Shown piece after piece: positions 51,370 to 60,058 of a stretch of 64,000 bases of DNA. Source of the DNA: Herbaspirillum sp. SJZ107 (lineage in GTDB: Bacteria > Pseudomonadota > Gammaproteobacteria > Burkholderiales > Burkholderiaceae_D); contig NZ_VFNH01000003.1 in assembly GCF_006715485.1 (NCBI RefSeq), positions 620,001-684,000 of the forward strand. The letters run 5' to 3'. Position 1 is the stretch's first letter. Every line of letters starts with the position of its first letter. The notes under the pieces are model-generated. The model searched no databases. It had not been told where the DNA came from and saw only the letters and a list, made by a program, of their open reading frames with translations. Position numbers and translations under genes: made by a program.

Positions 51370-52219
51370 AGACTGCGACGACCGCGCCCTCGCTTTCCGC
51401 TGCGGGGACGACTGGCTGTACGGGGTACTCAGCATGCCGGGCAGAATGCCGACCCAGGGTGTCCTGATCGTTGTCGGCGGACCGCAATACCGCGCCGGCA
51501 GTCACCGCCAGTTCACCCTGCTGGCGCGCAGCCTGGCCGCGAACGGCATCGCCGCCATGCGCTTCGACTACCGCGGCATGGGCGACAGCGAAGGCGCACT
51601 GCGCGACTTCGAGACCATCACCAGCGACTTGCGCGCCGCCATCGATGCCTTTACAAAAGCCGTGCCGGGCATGCGGGAGCTCGTGCTGTGGGGCTTGTGC
51701 GATGCAGCCTCGGCGATTGCCATTTACGCGCCCAGCGATGCGCGCGTGAGTGGCGTGGTGATGCTGAACCCGTGGGTCCGCACGGACGACGGCCTGGCGC
51801 GCGCCACCCTCAAGCATTACTACCGCGGCCGGCTGTTGGAGCGCGACTTCTGGCGCAAGCTGCTGAGCGGTCGCTTCGACCTGGCGGGCTCGCTGGCATC
51901 GATGGCGAAGCTGGCTCGCAGCGCCTTCAGTCCGGGCAAGCCGGATGCCGGCGCCGGTTCGCTCTCCTCCCCGCTGCCGCAGCGCATTCTTGCCGGCATG
52001 CAGGCCTTTCGGGGGCGGGTGCTCGTCATTACCAGCGGTGCCGATCTGACCGCACGTGAATTCTGCGACGTCGCCGCTGCCATGCCGGCCTGGAAAAGCC
52101 TGCTGGAAGCGCCGCGCGTGACCCGCCGCCAGATCGACAAGGCGGACCACACGTTTTCGCGCCGCATGTGGCGTGATCAGGTGGCGGACTGGACCTGCGC
52201 TTGGGTCCGTGGGGAATAA
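51359..52219 (+). CDS. Alpha/beta-hydrolase-fold protein 1, exosortase A system-associated
   Basis: A 286-residue alpha/beta-hydrolase. The oxyanion region is VVGGPQYRAGSHRQF, the fold marker MRFDYRGMGDSEG, and the nucleophile elbow WGLCDAASA has Cys114 in place of serine. A late DKADHTFSRR supplies the histidine. Cysteine at this site suggests acyl-enzyme chemistry with a thioester, for example acyl transfer from the carrier protein two genes upstream. Start ATG 51359. Confidence 0.85.
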   Translation: MSIEDCDDRALAFRCGDDWLYGVLSMPGRMPTQGVLIVVGGPQYRAGSHRQFTLLARSLAANGIAAMRFDYRGMGDSEGALRDFETITSDLRAAIDAFTKAVPGMRELVLWGLCDAASAIAIYAPSDARVSGVVMLNPWVRTDDGLARATLKHYYRGRLLERDFWRKLLSGRFDLAGSLASMAKLARSAFSPGKPDAGAGSLSSPLPQRILAGMQAFRGRVLVITSGADLTAREFCDVAAAMPAWKSLLEAPRVTRRQIDKADHTFSRRMWRDQVADWTCAWVRGE

Positions 52220-52370
52220 AACTGTAATACAACGAGTTGTGATGCAAATGACCGACAAAACATCAAAAATAGTGGTTTTCTTATCCTGAATCACGACGTG
52301 CAAATCGATTTCTTCGTGTTAGACTTGCAACATTCCTTGGGTTTATGTCCCACACTCTAATCTGTCCGTA

Positions 52371-53381
52371 ATGTCGCTCAAATCCCTCCTGATCCCATCG
52401 CTGAATCGTCCACCCGCGCGCGAATACATCGCTGCACTCCCCGAGGGCACGTCGATCCCACGCATCATTCACCAAGTAGGCATGCGTCCGGCCTTTGAAA
52501 ACCGCCAGATCCCGCCGCTGTTCGAAAAGAACATCGAAAAGATGAAGGCGCTGAATCCCGGATGGGAATTCCGTTTCTACGGCGACGACGAGATCGAAGC
52601 CTTCATCAAAGGTAACTATCCGCCGGAGATCTGGGCGTATTACGAGCGCATCGACCCGCGTTACGGCCCGGCCCGCGCCGACCTGTTCCGCTACCTGCTG
52701 CTGTACAAGGTCGGTGGCGTCTATCTCGACATTAAGAGCAGCGCCACCCTGCCGCTGGATTCGGTGCTGCGCCCGGACGACCGCTACATCCTGTCGAAAT
52801 GGCACAGCGCCGATGGCCAGTTCGAGCACTGGGGCCTGGTGTTCGACCTGCGCGACCTGTTGGGCGGCGAATTCCAGCAATGGCATGTGATCAGCGCGCC
52901 GGGACATCCCTACCTGAAAGCGGTGATCGAGCAGGTATTGTTCAACATCGACCATTACCTGCCCTCCCTGCACCAGGCCGGCAAGAACGGTACCCTGCGT
53001 CTGACGGGTCCGATTCCATACACGCTGGCGATCGAACGCATCCGCGAGAAGCACCCGCACCGCATGGTCGACGGGCGCAACGTGTTCGGCCTCGAGTACA
53101 ACATCATCGATGGCGACCAGGGACACGCGAAGATTTTCAAGGGCCATTACACGCGCCAGACCGCGCCGGTGGTCCGCTTGACGCCGTTCAAGCACGTCAG
53201 CAACCAGTTCTACAAGCTGGTCCAGCTGACCTACGACCATACCCTGCGTCGCTACACGGACGCCAAGCTGGCGCCGATCGACAAACCGGCATCGGTCCTG
53301 GCACGTGAAGCAGCGGAAATCGCGAAACGCGAAGAAGCCAAGCGCGCGGAAAAGGAAATGAGCAAGGCCCAGCGCCGCTGA
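52371..53381 (+). CDS. Glycosyltransferase with DXD sugar-binding motif (GT32-like)
   Basis: A 336-residue protein of the Gly_transf_sug type: IPRIIHQVG, NPGWEFRFYGDDEIEAFI, ARADLFRYLLLYKVGGVYLDIKSS (the Dx(D/K) block) and a charged C-terminal helix (AAEIAKREEAKRAEKEM). Such enzymes add mannose, galactose or glucose in capsule synthesis. The 151-base gap before it is AT-rich without a recognisable promoter. It converges with the beta-helix gene, 18 bases apart. Confidence 0.8.
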   Translation: MSLKSLLIPSLNRPPAREYIAALPEGTSIPRIIHQVGMRPAFENRQIPPLFEKNIEKMKALNPGWEFRFYGDDEIEAFIKGNYPPEIWAYYERIDPRYGPARADLFRYLLLYKVGGVYLDIKSSATLPLDSVLRPDDRYILSKWHSADGQFEHWGLVFDLRDLLGGEFQQWHVISAPGHPYLKAVIEQVLFNIDHYLPSLHQAGKNGTLRLTGPIPYTLAIERIREKHPHRMVDGRNVFGLEYNIIDGDQGHAKIFKGHYTRQTAPVVRLTPFKHVSNQFYKLVQLTYDHTLRRYTDAKLAPIDKPASVLAREAAEIAKREEAKRAEKEMSKAQRR

Positions 53382-53390
53382 AGCGCCCGT

Positions 53391-53415
53391 CCGCCGCCGT
53401 CAAGGCGTGCGGCGG
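53391..53415. terminator. Hairpin at a convergent gene junction
   Basis: CCGCCGC (53391-53397) pairs with GCGGCGG (53409-53415) around an 11-base loop, spanning the stop of the minus-strand gene. No T-run; a weak candidate for termination in both directions. Confidence 0.3.
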
Positions 53416-54854
53416 CACTCGGCAAAGTCGTCGAAGGCGCCGTAGGCCCCCACGGGTCCGGTGCCGCACAAGTTCAAGCCCTTGCGGCCGCCCTCGCGCT
53501 GCGGTGCCTTCTCCTTCCAGGAAAAATCCCCCTCCGACGCCGCACGGAACAGCGCCCGTACCGGGTGGTCGCCCAGATAGGCGTGCCACAACGGCACCGT
53601 GCGGTCGTCGCCCAGGTGCAGCAAACCGCCATCGCGGGCGCGGATCGGACCATCCACCAGGTTGCCATCCAGCTGCGCGCTGCTGGTTGCGAAGCGCACG
53701 TCGATGCCAGTCGTGTCGACCAGTGTATTGTCTTCCACGCGGCTGTCGGCGGCGCTGTTCAGATACACCCCCACGTCCGAACAGGATGCCACCAGGTTGG
53801 CGCGGATGACGCCCCCCTGTTGCTCGGTGATGCATTTGCGGTCGCGGCACCACTCGGCGCCGGTACCGCCGCCGCCCAGCGACAAGCCGACCCGCTGGCC
53901 CGGCTGCCCGCGCAGTTTGTCTTCGCACCACACCAGATTGCGCTCGAACACGTTAGCGCTGCCTGCGCCCTTGGCAAAACCACCGTAACTGACCTGGTTG
54001 CCCTCGAGCTTGACGAAATCCTTGATGACGTTGGTGCGGATGGTCCAGCGGCTGGCCGCCACCAAATCGATCGGCACCACCGGGTTGCCGGTCCGGCGCG
54101 CGTGGGTGTTGTACAGCGTGTTCGATTCGATCAGGCCATCGTCCGGGAAATTCTCGCCGCCGCCGTTGATCTTGAAGTGGGCATTGAAGTCGGCGATCCT
54201 GTTGTTGACGGCGGCGAAATGGCGGCCGGCGCCGACCACGTGGAAGGCGTGTTCGCAATACGTGTCGTCGCCGCAGACACCGCGGATCGCCAGGTTCTCG
54301 AAGCGCCACCATGGCGCGCTCACGCGAAACCCTTCCTGCTGGTCGAACTCGACCTGCACGCTGCCCGGCTGTGCGGCACGCACGACGATCGGATGGTCGG
54401 GGCGGCCCGGGCGGTCGGCATCGATCGCCCGCCCGGAGAAGCGGTAGGTGCCGGGCAGCAGGGTGATCACGTCGCCGGCCTCGGCCTTGCCGATGGCGGC
54501 GCGCAGTTCGTCGGGCGTGCCGACCAGGACACCGCCCGGCCGCTGGCCGCCGGCCGGGTGCGCCTGGGCGCCCAGGACCAGCGCCAGTTCGGGAGGCGGC
54601 AGCGCCGGGGCGCCGCGGTCCAGTTCCAGCAAGGTCCGGCTGGCAAACTGGCCCAGTCCGACGATGGTGGGGTTGTGGCCGCTGCTGCGTTTTTCGACAT
54701 AGGGCGCGAGCGTGCGCGGCGCCACGCCCAGGTGCTCGATCACGACCGCGGCGCCGACCAGTCCGGCCACGGCCAGTGCGGCGGCGCCCAGCAGCAGGCG
54801 GCGGCCGGTGCGGCTGCGCTTGCCGCTGGGCTTTTTTCCCGTCACGCGCTTCAA
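53400..54854 (-). CDS. Membrane-anchored right-handed beta-helix protein (lyase-like)
   Basis: A 484-residue protein with an N-terminal membrane anchor (LLLGAAALAVAGLVGAAVVIEHL, residues ~20-42) and a parallel beta-helix like that of chondroitinase B/alginate lyase proteins (GTYRFSGRAID, FENLAIRGVCGDDTYCEHAFHVVG, NNRIADFNAHFKING, GVYLNSAADSRVEDNTLVD). It probably binds or cleaves an acidic polysaccharide in the periplasm. Start TTG 54854 overlaps the prsR stop by four bases; GTG 54845 is an alternative. The coupling to prsR is unusual for an enzyme of this type. Confidence 0.8.
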   Translation of the reverse strand: MKRVTGKKPSGKRSRTGRRLLLGAAALAVAGLVGAAVVIEHLGVAPRTLAPYVEKRSSGHNPTIVGLGQFASRTLLELDRGAPALPPPELALVLGAQAHPAGGQRPGGVLVGTPDELRAAIGKAEAGDVITLLPGTYRFSGRAIDADRPGRPDHPIVVRAAQPGSVQVEFDQQEGFRVSAPWWRFENLAIRGVCGDDTYCEHAFHVVGAGRHFAAVNNRIADFNAHFKINGGGENFPDDGLIESNTLYNTHARRTGNPVVPIDLVAASRWTIRTNVIKDFVKLEGNQVSYGGFAKGAGSANVFERNLVWCEDKLRGQPGQRVGLSLGGGGTGAEWCRDRKCITEQQGGVIRANLVASCSDVGVYLNSAADSRVEDNTLVDTTGIDVRFATSSAQLDGNLVDGPIRARDGGLLHLGDDRTVPLWHAYLGDHPVRALFRAASEGDFSWKEKAPQREGGRKGLNLCGTGPVGAYGAFDDFAECRRTP

Positions 54855-56212
54855 GCGTTGACCTTGATGCCGTGCCGGCCCATCAGGTCGTACATGGTCG
54901 GACGGCTGATGCCCAGCACCTCGGACGCCTTGACGATGTTGCCGTCGGTACGGGCCAGCGCCTTGACGATGGCTTTATACTCGGCCTCGTCGCGCACCTG
55001 GCGCAGGTTGAGCGGCTCTTCCTCGGCGCCGCTCTCGGGCAGGCCGAGGTCGTCGGCAACGATGGTGTTGCCGTCGGCCATGATGACGGCGCGCTTGATG
55101 CAGTTTTCCATCTCGCGCACGTTGCCGGGCCAGGCATAGCCCTCGATCGCCGCCAGCGCGTCCGGCGCGAAGTGCAGCGACGCGCGCGATTCCTGGGCGC
55201 AGAATTTATTCTTGAAATGGTGGGCCAGCAGCGCGGCGTCGCCTTCCCTCTGGCGCATCGGCGGGATGTTGACCACGATTTCCGACAGGCGGTAATACAG
55301 GTCTTCGCGGAAGCGGCCCTGGGCGCACAGGTCCTTCAGCTTCTGGTGGGTCGCGCACACGATGCGCACGTCGACCGGGATTTCCTCATGGCCGCCGACG
55401 CGCTCGATCACGCGCTCCTGCAGGAAGCGCAGCAGCTTCGCCTGCAGCGCCATCGGCAGATCGCCGACCTCGTCGAGGAAGAAGGTGCCGCCGTGGGCCA
55501 GTTCGACTTTACCCTTGGTCTGCTTGGCGGCGCCGGTGAAGGCGCCCTTTTCGTAGCCGAACAGTTCGCTTTCGAGCAGGTTTTCCGGAATCGCCGCGCA
55601 GTTGATCGCCATGAAGCGGCCCTTGGCGCGCGGCGACAGCGCGTGCACCGCGCGCGCCAGCACCTCTTTACCGGTGCCGGATTCGCCCAGCAGCATCACC
55701 GAGGCCGAGGTCGGCGCGACCTTCTCCACCGTGCGGCACACCTTCAGCATGCCCGGGTCGCGCGAAATCACGCCGGACAGCGGCGAATCCGCCTGCGATT
55801 GCTGCATGCGGCGGTTTTCCTGCTGCAGGGTGTGCAGGAAGAAGGCGCGCTGGATCACCAGGTTCAGCACTTCCGGATCGACCGGCTTCTGGTGGAAATC
55901 GTAGGCGCCCATGCCGATCGCTTTGACCGCGTTGGCATGGTCCTGGTTGCCGGTCAGGACGATCACGCGCGTGTCCGGCGCCAGCGCCAGGATCTGCTGC
56001 AGCGTGGCCAGGCCTTCGGTCGAGCCGTCCGGATCGGGCGGCAGGCCGAGGTCCATGGTGCACACGGCCGGTTCGTGGCGGCGGATCTGGGTCAGTGCCG
56101 CCTCGCGGTCGCCGGCGACGACCACGTCGTAGGCATCCAGGCTCCAGCGCAGCTGCTTCTGCAGGCCCGGATCGTCTTCAATGATGAGCAGTTTCGGTTT
56201 GGTTTGGGTCAC
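54851..56212 (-). CDS. prsR: PEP-CTERM system sigma-54-dependent response regulator PrsR
   Basis: A 453-residue NtrC-type activator: receiver domain with Asp54 (CTMDLGLP), AAA+ domain with Walker A GESGTGKE at 176-183 and the sigma-54 contact loop GAFTGA at 223-228, and a C-terminal Fis-type helix-turn-helix (NIVKASEVLGISRPTMYDLM). After phosphorylation by PrsK it should activate sigma-54 promoters of PEP-CTERM genes; two such promoters are in this window (15136, 18257). It follows prsK by 25 bases on the minus strand. Confidence 0.93.
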   Translation of the reverse strand: MTQTKPKLLIIEDDPGLQKQLRWSLDAYDVVVAGDREAALTQIRRHEPAVCTMDLGLPPDPDGSTEGLATLQQILALAPDTRVIVLTGNQDHANAVKAIGMGAYDFHQKPVDPEVLNLVIQRAFFLHTLQQENRRMQQSQADSPLSGVISRDPGMLKVCRTVEKVAPTSASVMLLGESGTGKEVLARAVHALSPRAKGRFMAINCAAIPENLLESELFGYEKGAFTGAAKQTKGKVELAHGGTFFLDEVGDLPMALQAKLLRFLQERVIERVGGHEEIPVDVRIVCATHQKLKDLCAQGRFREDLYYRLSEIVVNIPPMRQREGDAALLAHHFKNKFCAQESRASLHFAPDALAAIEGYAWPGNVREMENCIKRAVIMADGNTIVADDLGLPESGAEEEPLNLRQVRDEAEYKAIVKALARTDGNIVKASEVLGISRPTMYDLMGRHGIKVNA

Positions 56213-56237
56213 GGATGTCCTCTGGTCAAACGGGCGT

Positions 56238-58313
56238 TCAGGTCATGGCCGGCGCCGCTTCGCGGTAAGGCGGCAGCACGACCCGGAACGTGGTGCCGAG
56301 CGAGGGACGGCTGCTCACTTCCAGCGCCCCGCCCAGCTCGGTGATGTATTCGCGGCTCTCGAACACGCCAATGCCCATGCCGGCCGACTTGGTCGAGTCG
56401 AAGGGCTTGAACAGGCGCTCGCGGATGAACTCTTCGCTCATGCCTTCCCCGGTGTCGCTGATTTCGATCTCGACCGCGTCCTGCGGACGCTTGTCGTCCT
56501 TGCGGATGCCGACACGGATCATGACATGGCCATCGCGCGGCGTGGCCTCGATCGCATTCTGGATCAGGTGCCCGACCACGCGCTCGAGGCGTTCGCGGTC
56601 GGCCAGCACCTTCAGGCCGGGCGCCTCGATCACCAGCTGCGGGTGCGGCTCGAAGGCGCTCTTGAGCGCCACCGCGCCGCGCACCACCTGGTCGATCGCC
56701 AGCGGCAGCTTGTTGTCGGCATTCTCGGTGCGCGACAGCTTCTGCAGCAGCAGCTTCATCTTCTGCACCGAGTGGTTCAGTGTTTCCAGCATGTCCTGCT
56801 GGAACTCGGGATTGTTCTTGTGCTTCTCGGCGTTGGCGTTCATCAGCGACAGCTGGGCCACCAGGTTTTTCAGGTCGTGCACGACGAAGGTCGACATCCG
56901 GTTGAAGGATTCGAACTGGCGCGCCACCATCAGCGCATTGGCCGCGTCTTCCTGGGCCAGGTGGCTGGCGGCCTGGCTGCCGGCGATTTCCAGCAGGTCG
57001 AAGATTTCCCAGTTCAGCTTGAGCGGGCTGCGCGCGCGCTGCAGCACCACGAAGCCGAACAGCTTTTCGTGCAGCATCAGCGGCACCACGATCCAGCGTC
57101 GCGGCAGGTCCAGTATCCAGTCGGGCACGGCCAGACCCTCATATTTGTCGGGGCTGTCGACATACTCGTCGAGGTCGATGACCCACTGGGTGCTTTCCAG
57201 GAACTGGCAGAACGGCGAATGCTCCGGCTCGACCGCGTCGGCCGCCGGCGCCTGCCAGTAGGCACGCGGCGCGAAATGGACGCCCTCGCGCTGCCACAGC
57301 ACGCCACCCGGGCTTTCCACCAGCGCCGCCAGCGCCTGGATCGCACGGTCGCCCAGGTTCGGCCCGCGCTCCGACAGCGTGCGCGTGAACCGCATCCACT
57401 CTTCGCGGTAGTCGTAGTTGTAGCGGAAAAAATGCTTGCTGATCGAGACCTTCAGCCAAGAGCGCGCCGTGCCCGAGAACAGGATCACGCCCAGCAGGCA
57501 GACCGCGCCGAACAGGAAGCCGGTCTGCATCACCGTGCCCCAGCGTCCGCCGACGTAGCGCAGGTAATAGCCGACCGTCCCCATCGCCAGCAGGTAGATC
57601 GCGGAGCCGAACAGGGCAGCCGAATGGAACATCACGCGGCGCGACACCGAGAACGAGGTGGTCCAGGAACGGCGGCGCGCCAGCGAGGCCGCCACCAGCG
57701 GCACCGTCAGGGCATTGACGACGCCGCGCGCGGTCCACAGGTCGGGATTCGGCTCGCGGAACAGCATGGTATTGCTGTACATATAAAAATCATAGGCGAA
57801 CATGCCGCACACGCCGAGGCAGACGAACTTGGTGGCCCAGCGCTCTTCGATGGTTTTATTGCGGTAGGCCTGTTCCACCAGCAGCATGCCGTACACCGAC
57901 AGGCCGACGAAGGCGGCCAGCATCGGCAGGCTGCCGAACGCGACCAGGAAACCGGTGCCGTGGCCGACCAGCGCCAGGGCGAGCAGCACCACCAGCGTCA
58001 GGTAGCAGGCGGCGGCGATGGCCAGCGAGCGGCGCAGGCGGCCGGCCTGGTTGCGCCAGTGGCCGTGCAGCGCCACCAGGAACAATGCCCAGGCACCGTC
58101 GCGCACCACTTCGAGCAGGCCCGACAAGGGGCTCCACAGCACCCCGCGTCCCGCTTCCCAGGACAGCACCCCGGCCCACAGCGCGCTGGCCAGGCAGGCC
58201 AGGGGCAGCGTGATGCGCTGGGCACGCCCGCGCCAGCCCGACAGCACGGGCAGGCCCAGCACCAGGAAACCGATGGCGGCCAGCAGGTAACTCGAGGCAG
58301 CGATGTTGGTCAC
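56238..58313 (-). CDS. prsK: PEP-CTERM system histidine kinase PrsK
   Basis: A 691-residue kinase: about eight N-terminal membrane helices (YLLAAIGFLVLGLPVLSGW onward), a GAF-like middle, the phospho-accepting histidine near residue 478 in VVHDLKNLVAQ, and an ATPase domain with VRGAVALKSAFEPHPQ, LIQNAIEATPRDG and DTGEGM/GMGIGVFES boxes. The length and arrangement match PrsK. The sensed signal is unknown. Confidence 0.92.
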   Translation of the reverse strand: MTNIAASSYLLAAIGFLVLGLPVLSGWRGRAQRITLPLACLASALWAGVLSWEAGRGVLWSPLSGLLEVVRDGAWALFLVALHGHWRNQAGRLRRSLAIAAACYLTLVVLLALALVGHGTGFLVAFGSLPMLAAFVGLSVYGMLLVEQAYRNKTIEERWATKFVCLGVCGMFAYDFYMYSNTMLFREPNPDLWTARGVVNALTVPLVAASLARRRSWTTSFSVSRRVMFHSAALFGSAIYLLAMGTVGYYLRYVGGRWGTVMQTGFLFGAVCLLGVILFSGTARSWLKVSISKHFFRYNYDYREEWMRFTRTLSERGPNLGDRAIQALAALVESPGGVLWQREGVHFAPRAYWQAPAADAVEPEHSPFCQFLESTQWVIDLDEYVDSPDKYEGLAVPDWILDLPRRWIVVPLMLHEKLFGFVVLQRARSPLKLNWEIFDLLEIAGSQAASHLAQEDAANALMVARQFESFNRMSTFVVHDLKNLVAQLSLMNANAEKHKNNPEFQQDMLETLNHSVQKMKLLLQKLSRTENADNKLPLAIDQVVRGAVALKSAFEPHPQLVIEAPGLKVLADRERLERVVGHLIQNAIEATPRDGHVMIRVGIRKDDKRPQDAVEIEISDTGEGMSEEFIRERLFKPFDSTKSAGMGIGVFESREYITELGGALEVSSRPSLGTTFRVVLPPYREAAPAMT

Positions 58314-58388
58314 GCGATCTTAGTCACGGATAGGAACGATGAACGGCCGCACAGGCGGCCGCAAGGATGAGCAAAACCGTCGGCCCGA

Positions 58389-59792
58389 TCAGCGGCCACT
58401 GCGGAACAGCACGACCTTCAGGGTATCGATCAGGATCAGGACGTCGAGGAACAGGCTGTTGTTCTTCACGTAATACAGGTCGTATTGCAGTTTCTGCAAT
58501 GCGTCCTCGGCCGACGAACCATAGCCGTAGCGCACTTGGGCCCAGCCGGTGATGCCCGGCTTGACGCTGTGGCGCACGTTGTAATACGGGACCACCTCGA
58601 TCAGCTGCTCGACGAAGTACTGGCGCTCCGGACGCGGGCCGACGAAGGACATCTCGCCCTTGAACACGTTGAGGATCTGCGGCAGCTCGTCGATACGGGT
58701 CTTGCGCATGAAGTTGCCGACGCGCGTGATGCGCGGGTCGTTCTGCTGCGCCCACTGCGGCTTGCCGCCCTTTTCGGCGTCGATGCGCATGCTGCGGAAT
58801 TTATGCACACGGAAGATCTCGCCATCCATGCCGACGCGCTCCTGCGAGTAGAACACCGGACCGCGGTCTTCGAACCACACCGCCAGCATCGCACCCAGCA
58901 TCAGCGGGAAGGTCAGCACCAGGATGAGGGTACTGCAGATGATGTCGAAGCTGCGCTTCATGAAGGTACGCACGAAGCTCTGGTCGAAGCCGCCGCCGAA
59001 CACCAGCCACGACGGCTGCAGCGAGTCGACCCGGATCTGGCAGGTTTCGCGCTCGAAGAAGGTGGCGGCATCGGTCACCTTCAGGCCGGCCAGCTTGCAC
59101 TCCAGCAGTTCCTTGATCGGGAAGCCGCCGCGGCGGTTCTGCACCGACACCACGATTTCCTGCACGTTGTGGCGGCGCGCCAGCGCCACCAGCGACTCGT
59201 TCTCGCGCGCCGACAGCAGGCCGGTGGACGGCACGCACAGCTCTTCGGTCGGGGTCGGGATGAAGCCGGTGATGTGGTAGCGGTGGTAGCTGGCGCTCTG
59301 CTGGGCCAAGTCGCTGCATTCCTTGGCCAGCGGGCCGCTGCCGAGGAACAGGATGCGGGTTTCGAGGAAGCGCAGTTCGGACGTCTTGAAGAACACCATG
59401 CGCGACACGACGATGCCGACGCCGCCGATGCCGAACACCAGCGCCAGGATGCCGCGCCCGAAGTACAGGTCGGGCGCCACGTAGAACACCAGGGTCAGGA
59501 TCAGGAAGCCCATCACGAACGAGGGCATCAGTTTCATGAGGAAGGGGTTGCGCAGCCCTTCGTTGAAGTCGAGCTGGTACATGCCCATCGCGCTCATGCT
59601 GAAGATGATGGCGACCGTAAACGCGATGGCCGAAGTCAGGAAGTGGTCGATGTTCGGCAGCGAAGCCCCCGGGCCCAGCTCCATGAAACGCACCGTCGCC
59701 CCGATGTAGGCTGCGCCAAGCAGCACCAGCACCTCGACGAACAGCAGAACGAATACGATCTTCGACACGTAGTGATTAGAAATCCTAAACAC
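58389..59792 (-). CDS. XrtA system initiating sugar-phosphate transferase (EpsB/WcaJ type)
   Basis: A 467-residue membrane protein: four to five N-terminal helices, a CoA-binding-like domain, and a bacterial sugar transferase domain from about residue 276 (KRSFDIICS, FYSQERVGMDGEIFRVHKFRSM, KTRIDELPQILNVFKGEMSFVGPRPE). It attaches the first sugar-1-phosphate to undecaprenyl phosphate, starting the repeat unit. Start GTG 59792 with GGGAG upstream. Confidence 0.92.
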   Translation of the reverse strand: MFRISNHYVSKIVFVLLFVEVLVLLGAAYIGATVRFMELGPGASLPNIDHFLTSAIAFTVAIIFSMSAMGMYQLDFNEGLRNPFLMKLMPSFVMGFLILTLVFYVAPDLYFGRGILALVFGIGGVGIVVSRMVFFKTSELRFLETRILFLGSGPLAKECSDLAQQSASYHRYHITGFIPTPTEELCVPSTGLLSARENESLVALARRHNVQEIVVSVQNRRGGFPIKELLECKLAGLKVTDAATFFERETCQIRVDSLQPSWLVFGGGFDQSFVRTFMKRSFDIICSTLILVLTFPLMLGAMLAVWFEDRGPVFYSQERVGMDGEIFRVHKFRSMRIDAEKGGKPQWAQQNDPRITRVGNFMRKTRIDELPQILNVFKGEMSFVGPRPERQYFVEQLIEVVPYYNVRHSVKPGITGWAQVRYGYGSSAEDALQKLQYDLYYVKNNSLFLDVLILIDTLKVVLFRSGR

Positions 59793-60051
59793 GATAACTC
59801 CCGGGCTTCTTCTTGATTATTTGGAAAACATGGGCGGTGTTGAGTGCCCTGGACATGTCCGCCTGCGAGTGCCGTGCATCGCCGCGGCGGAAATCGGCGT
59901 ATTCCGGGCCCCGTGCAGCGGCATGCGCAAAGTTCCCGGACAGCAAAGCGTTCATCATACCGTACACGCCGTCGAGCACGCTACGAACGCACGCCAAAGC
60001 GTTGTAGACTTGATTCAAAGCATCATTCTTGGCAATCATTATCAAACGCAT
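59785..60051 (-). CDS. Possible small ORF upstream of the sugar transferase gene
   Basis: An 88-residue reading frame with no recognised domain (IAKNDALNQVYNALACVRSVLDGVYGMMNALL...IKKKPGSYRV). It starts eight bases after the dehydrogenase stop and overlaps the start of the sugar transferase gene by eight bases, which is the pattern of a coupled gene. It could equally be a leader of no coding function. No family is recognised; confidence is low. Confidence 0.35.
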   Translation of the reverse strand: MRLIMIAKNDALNQVYNALACVRSVLDGVYGMMNALLSGNFAHAAARGPEYADFRRGDARHSQADMSRALNTAHVFQIIKKKPGSYRV

Positions 60052-60058
60052 GCCATTC

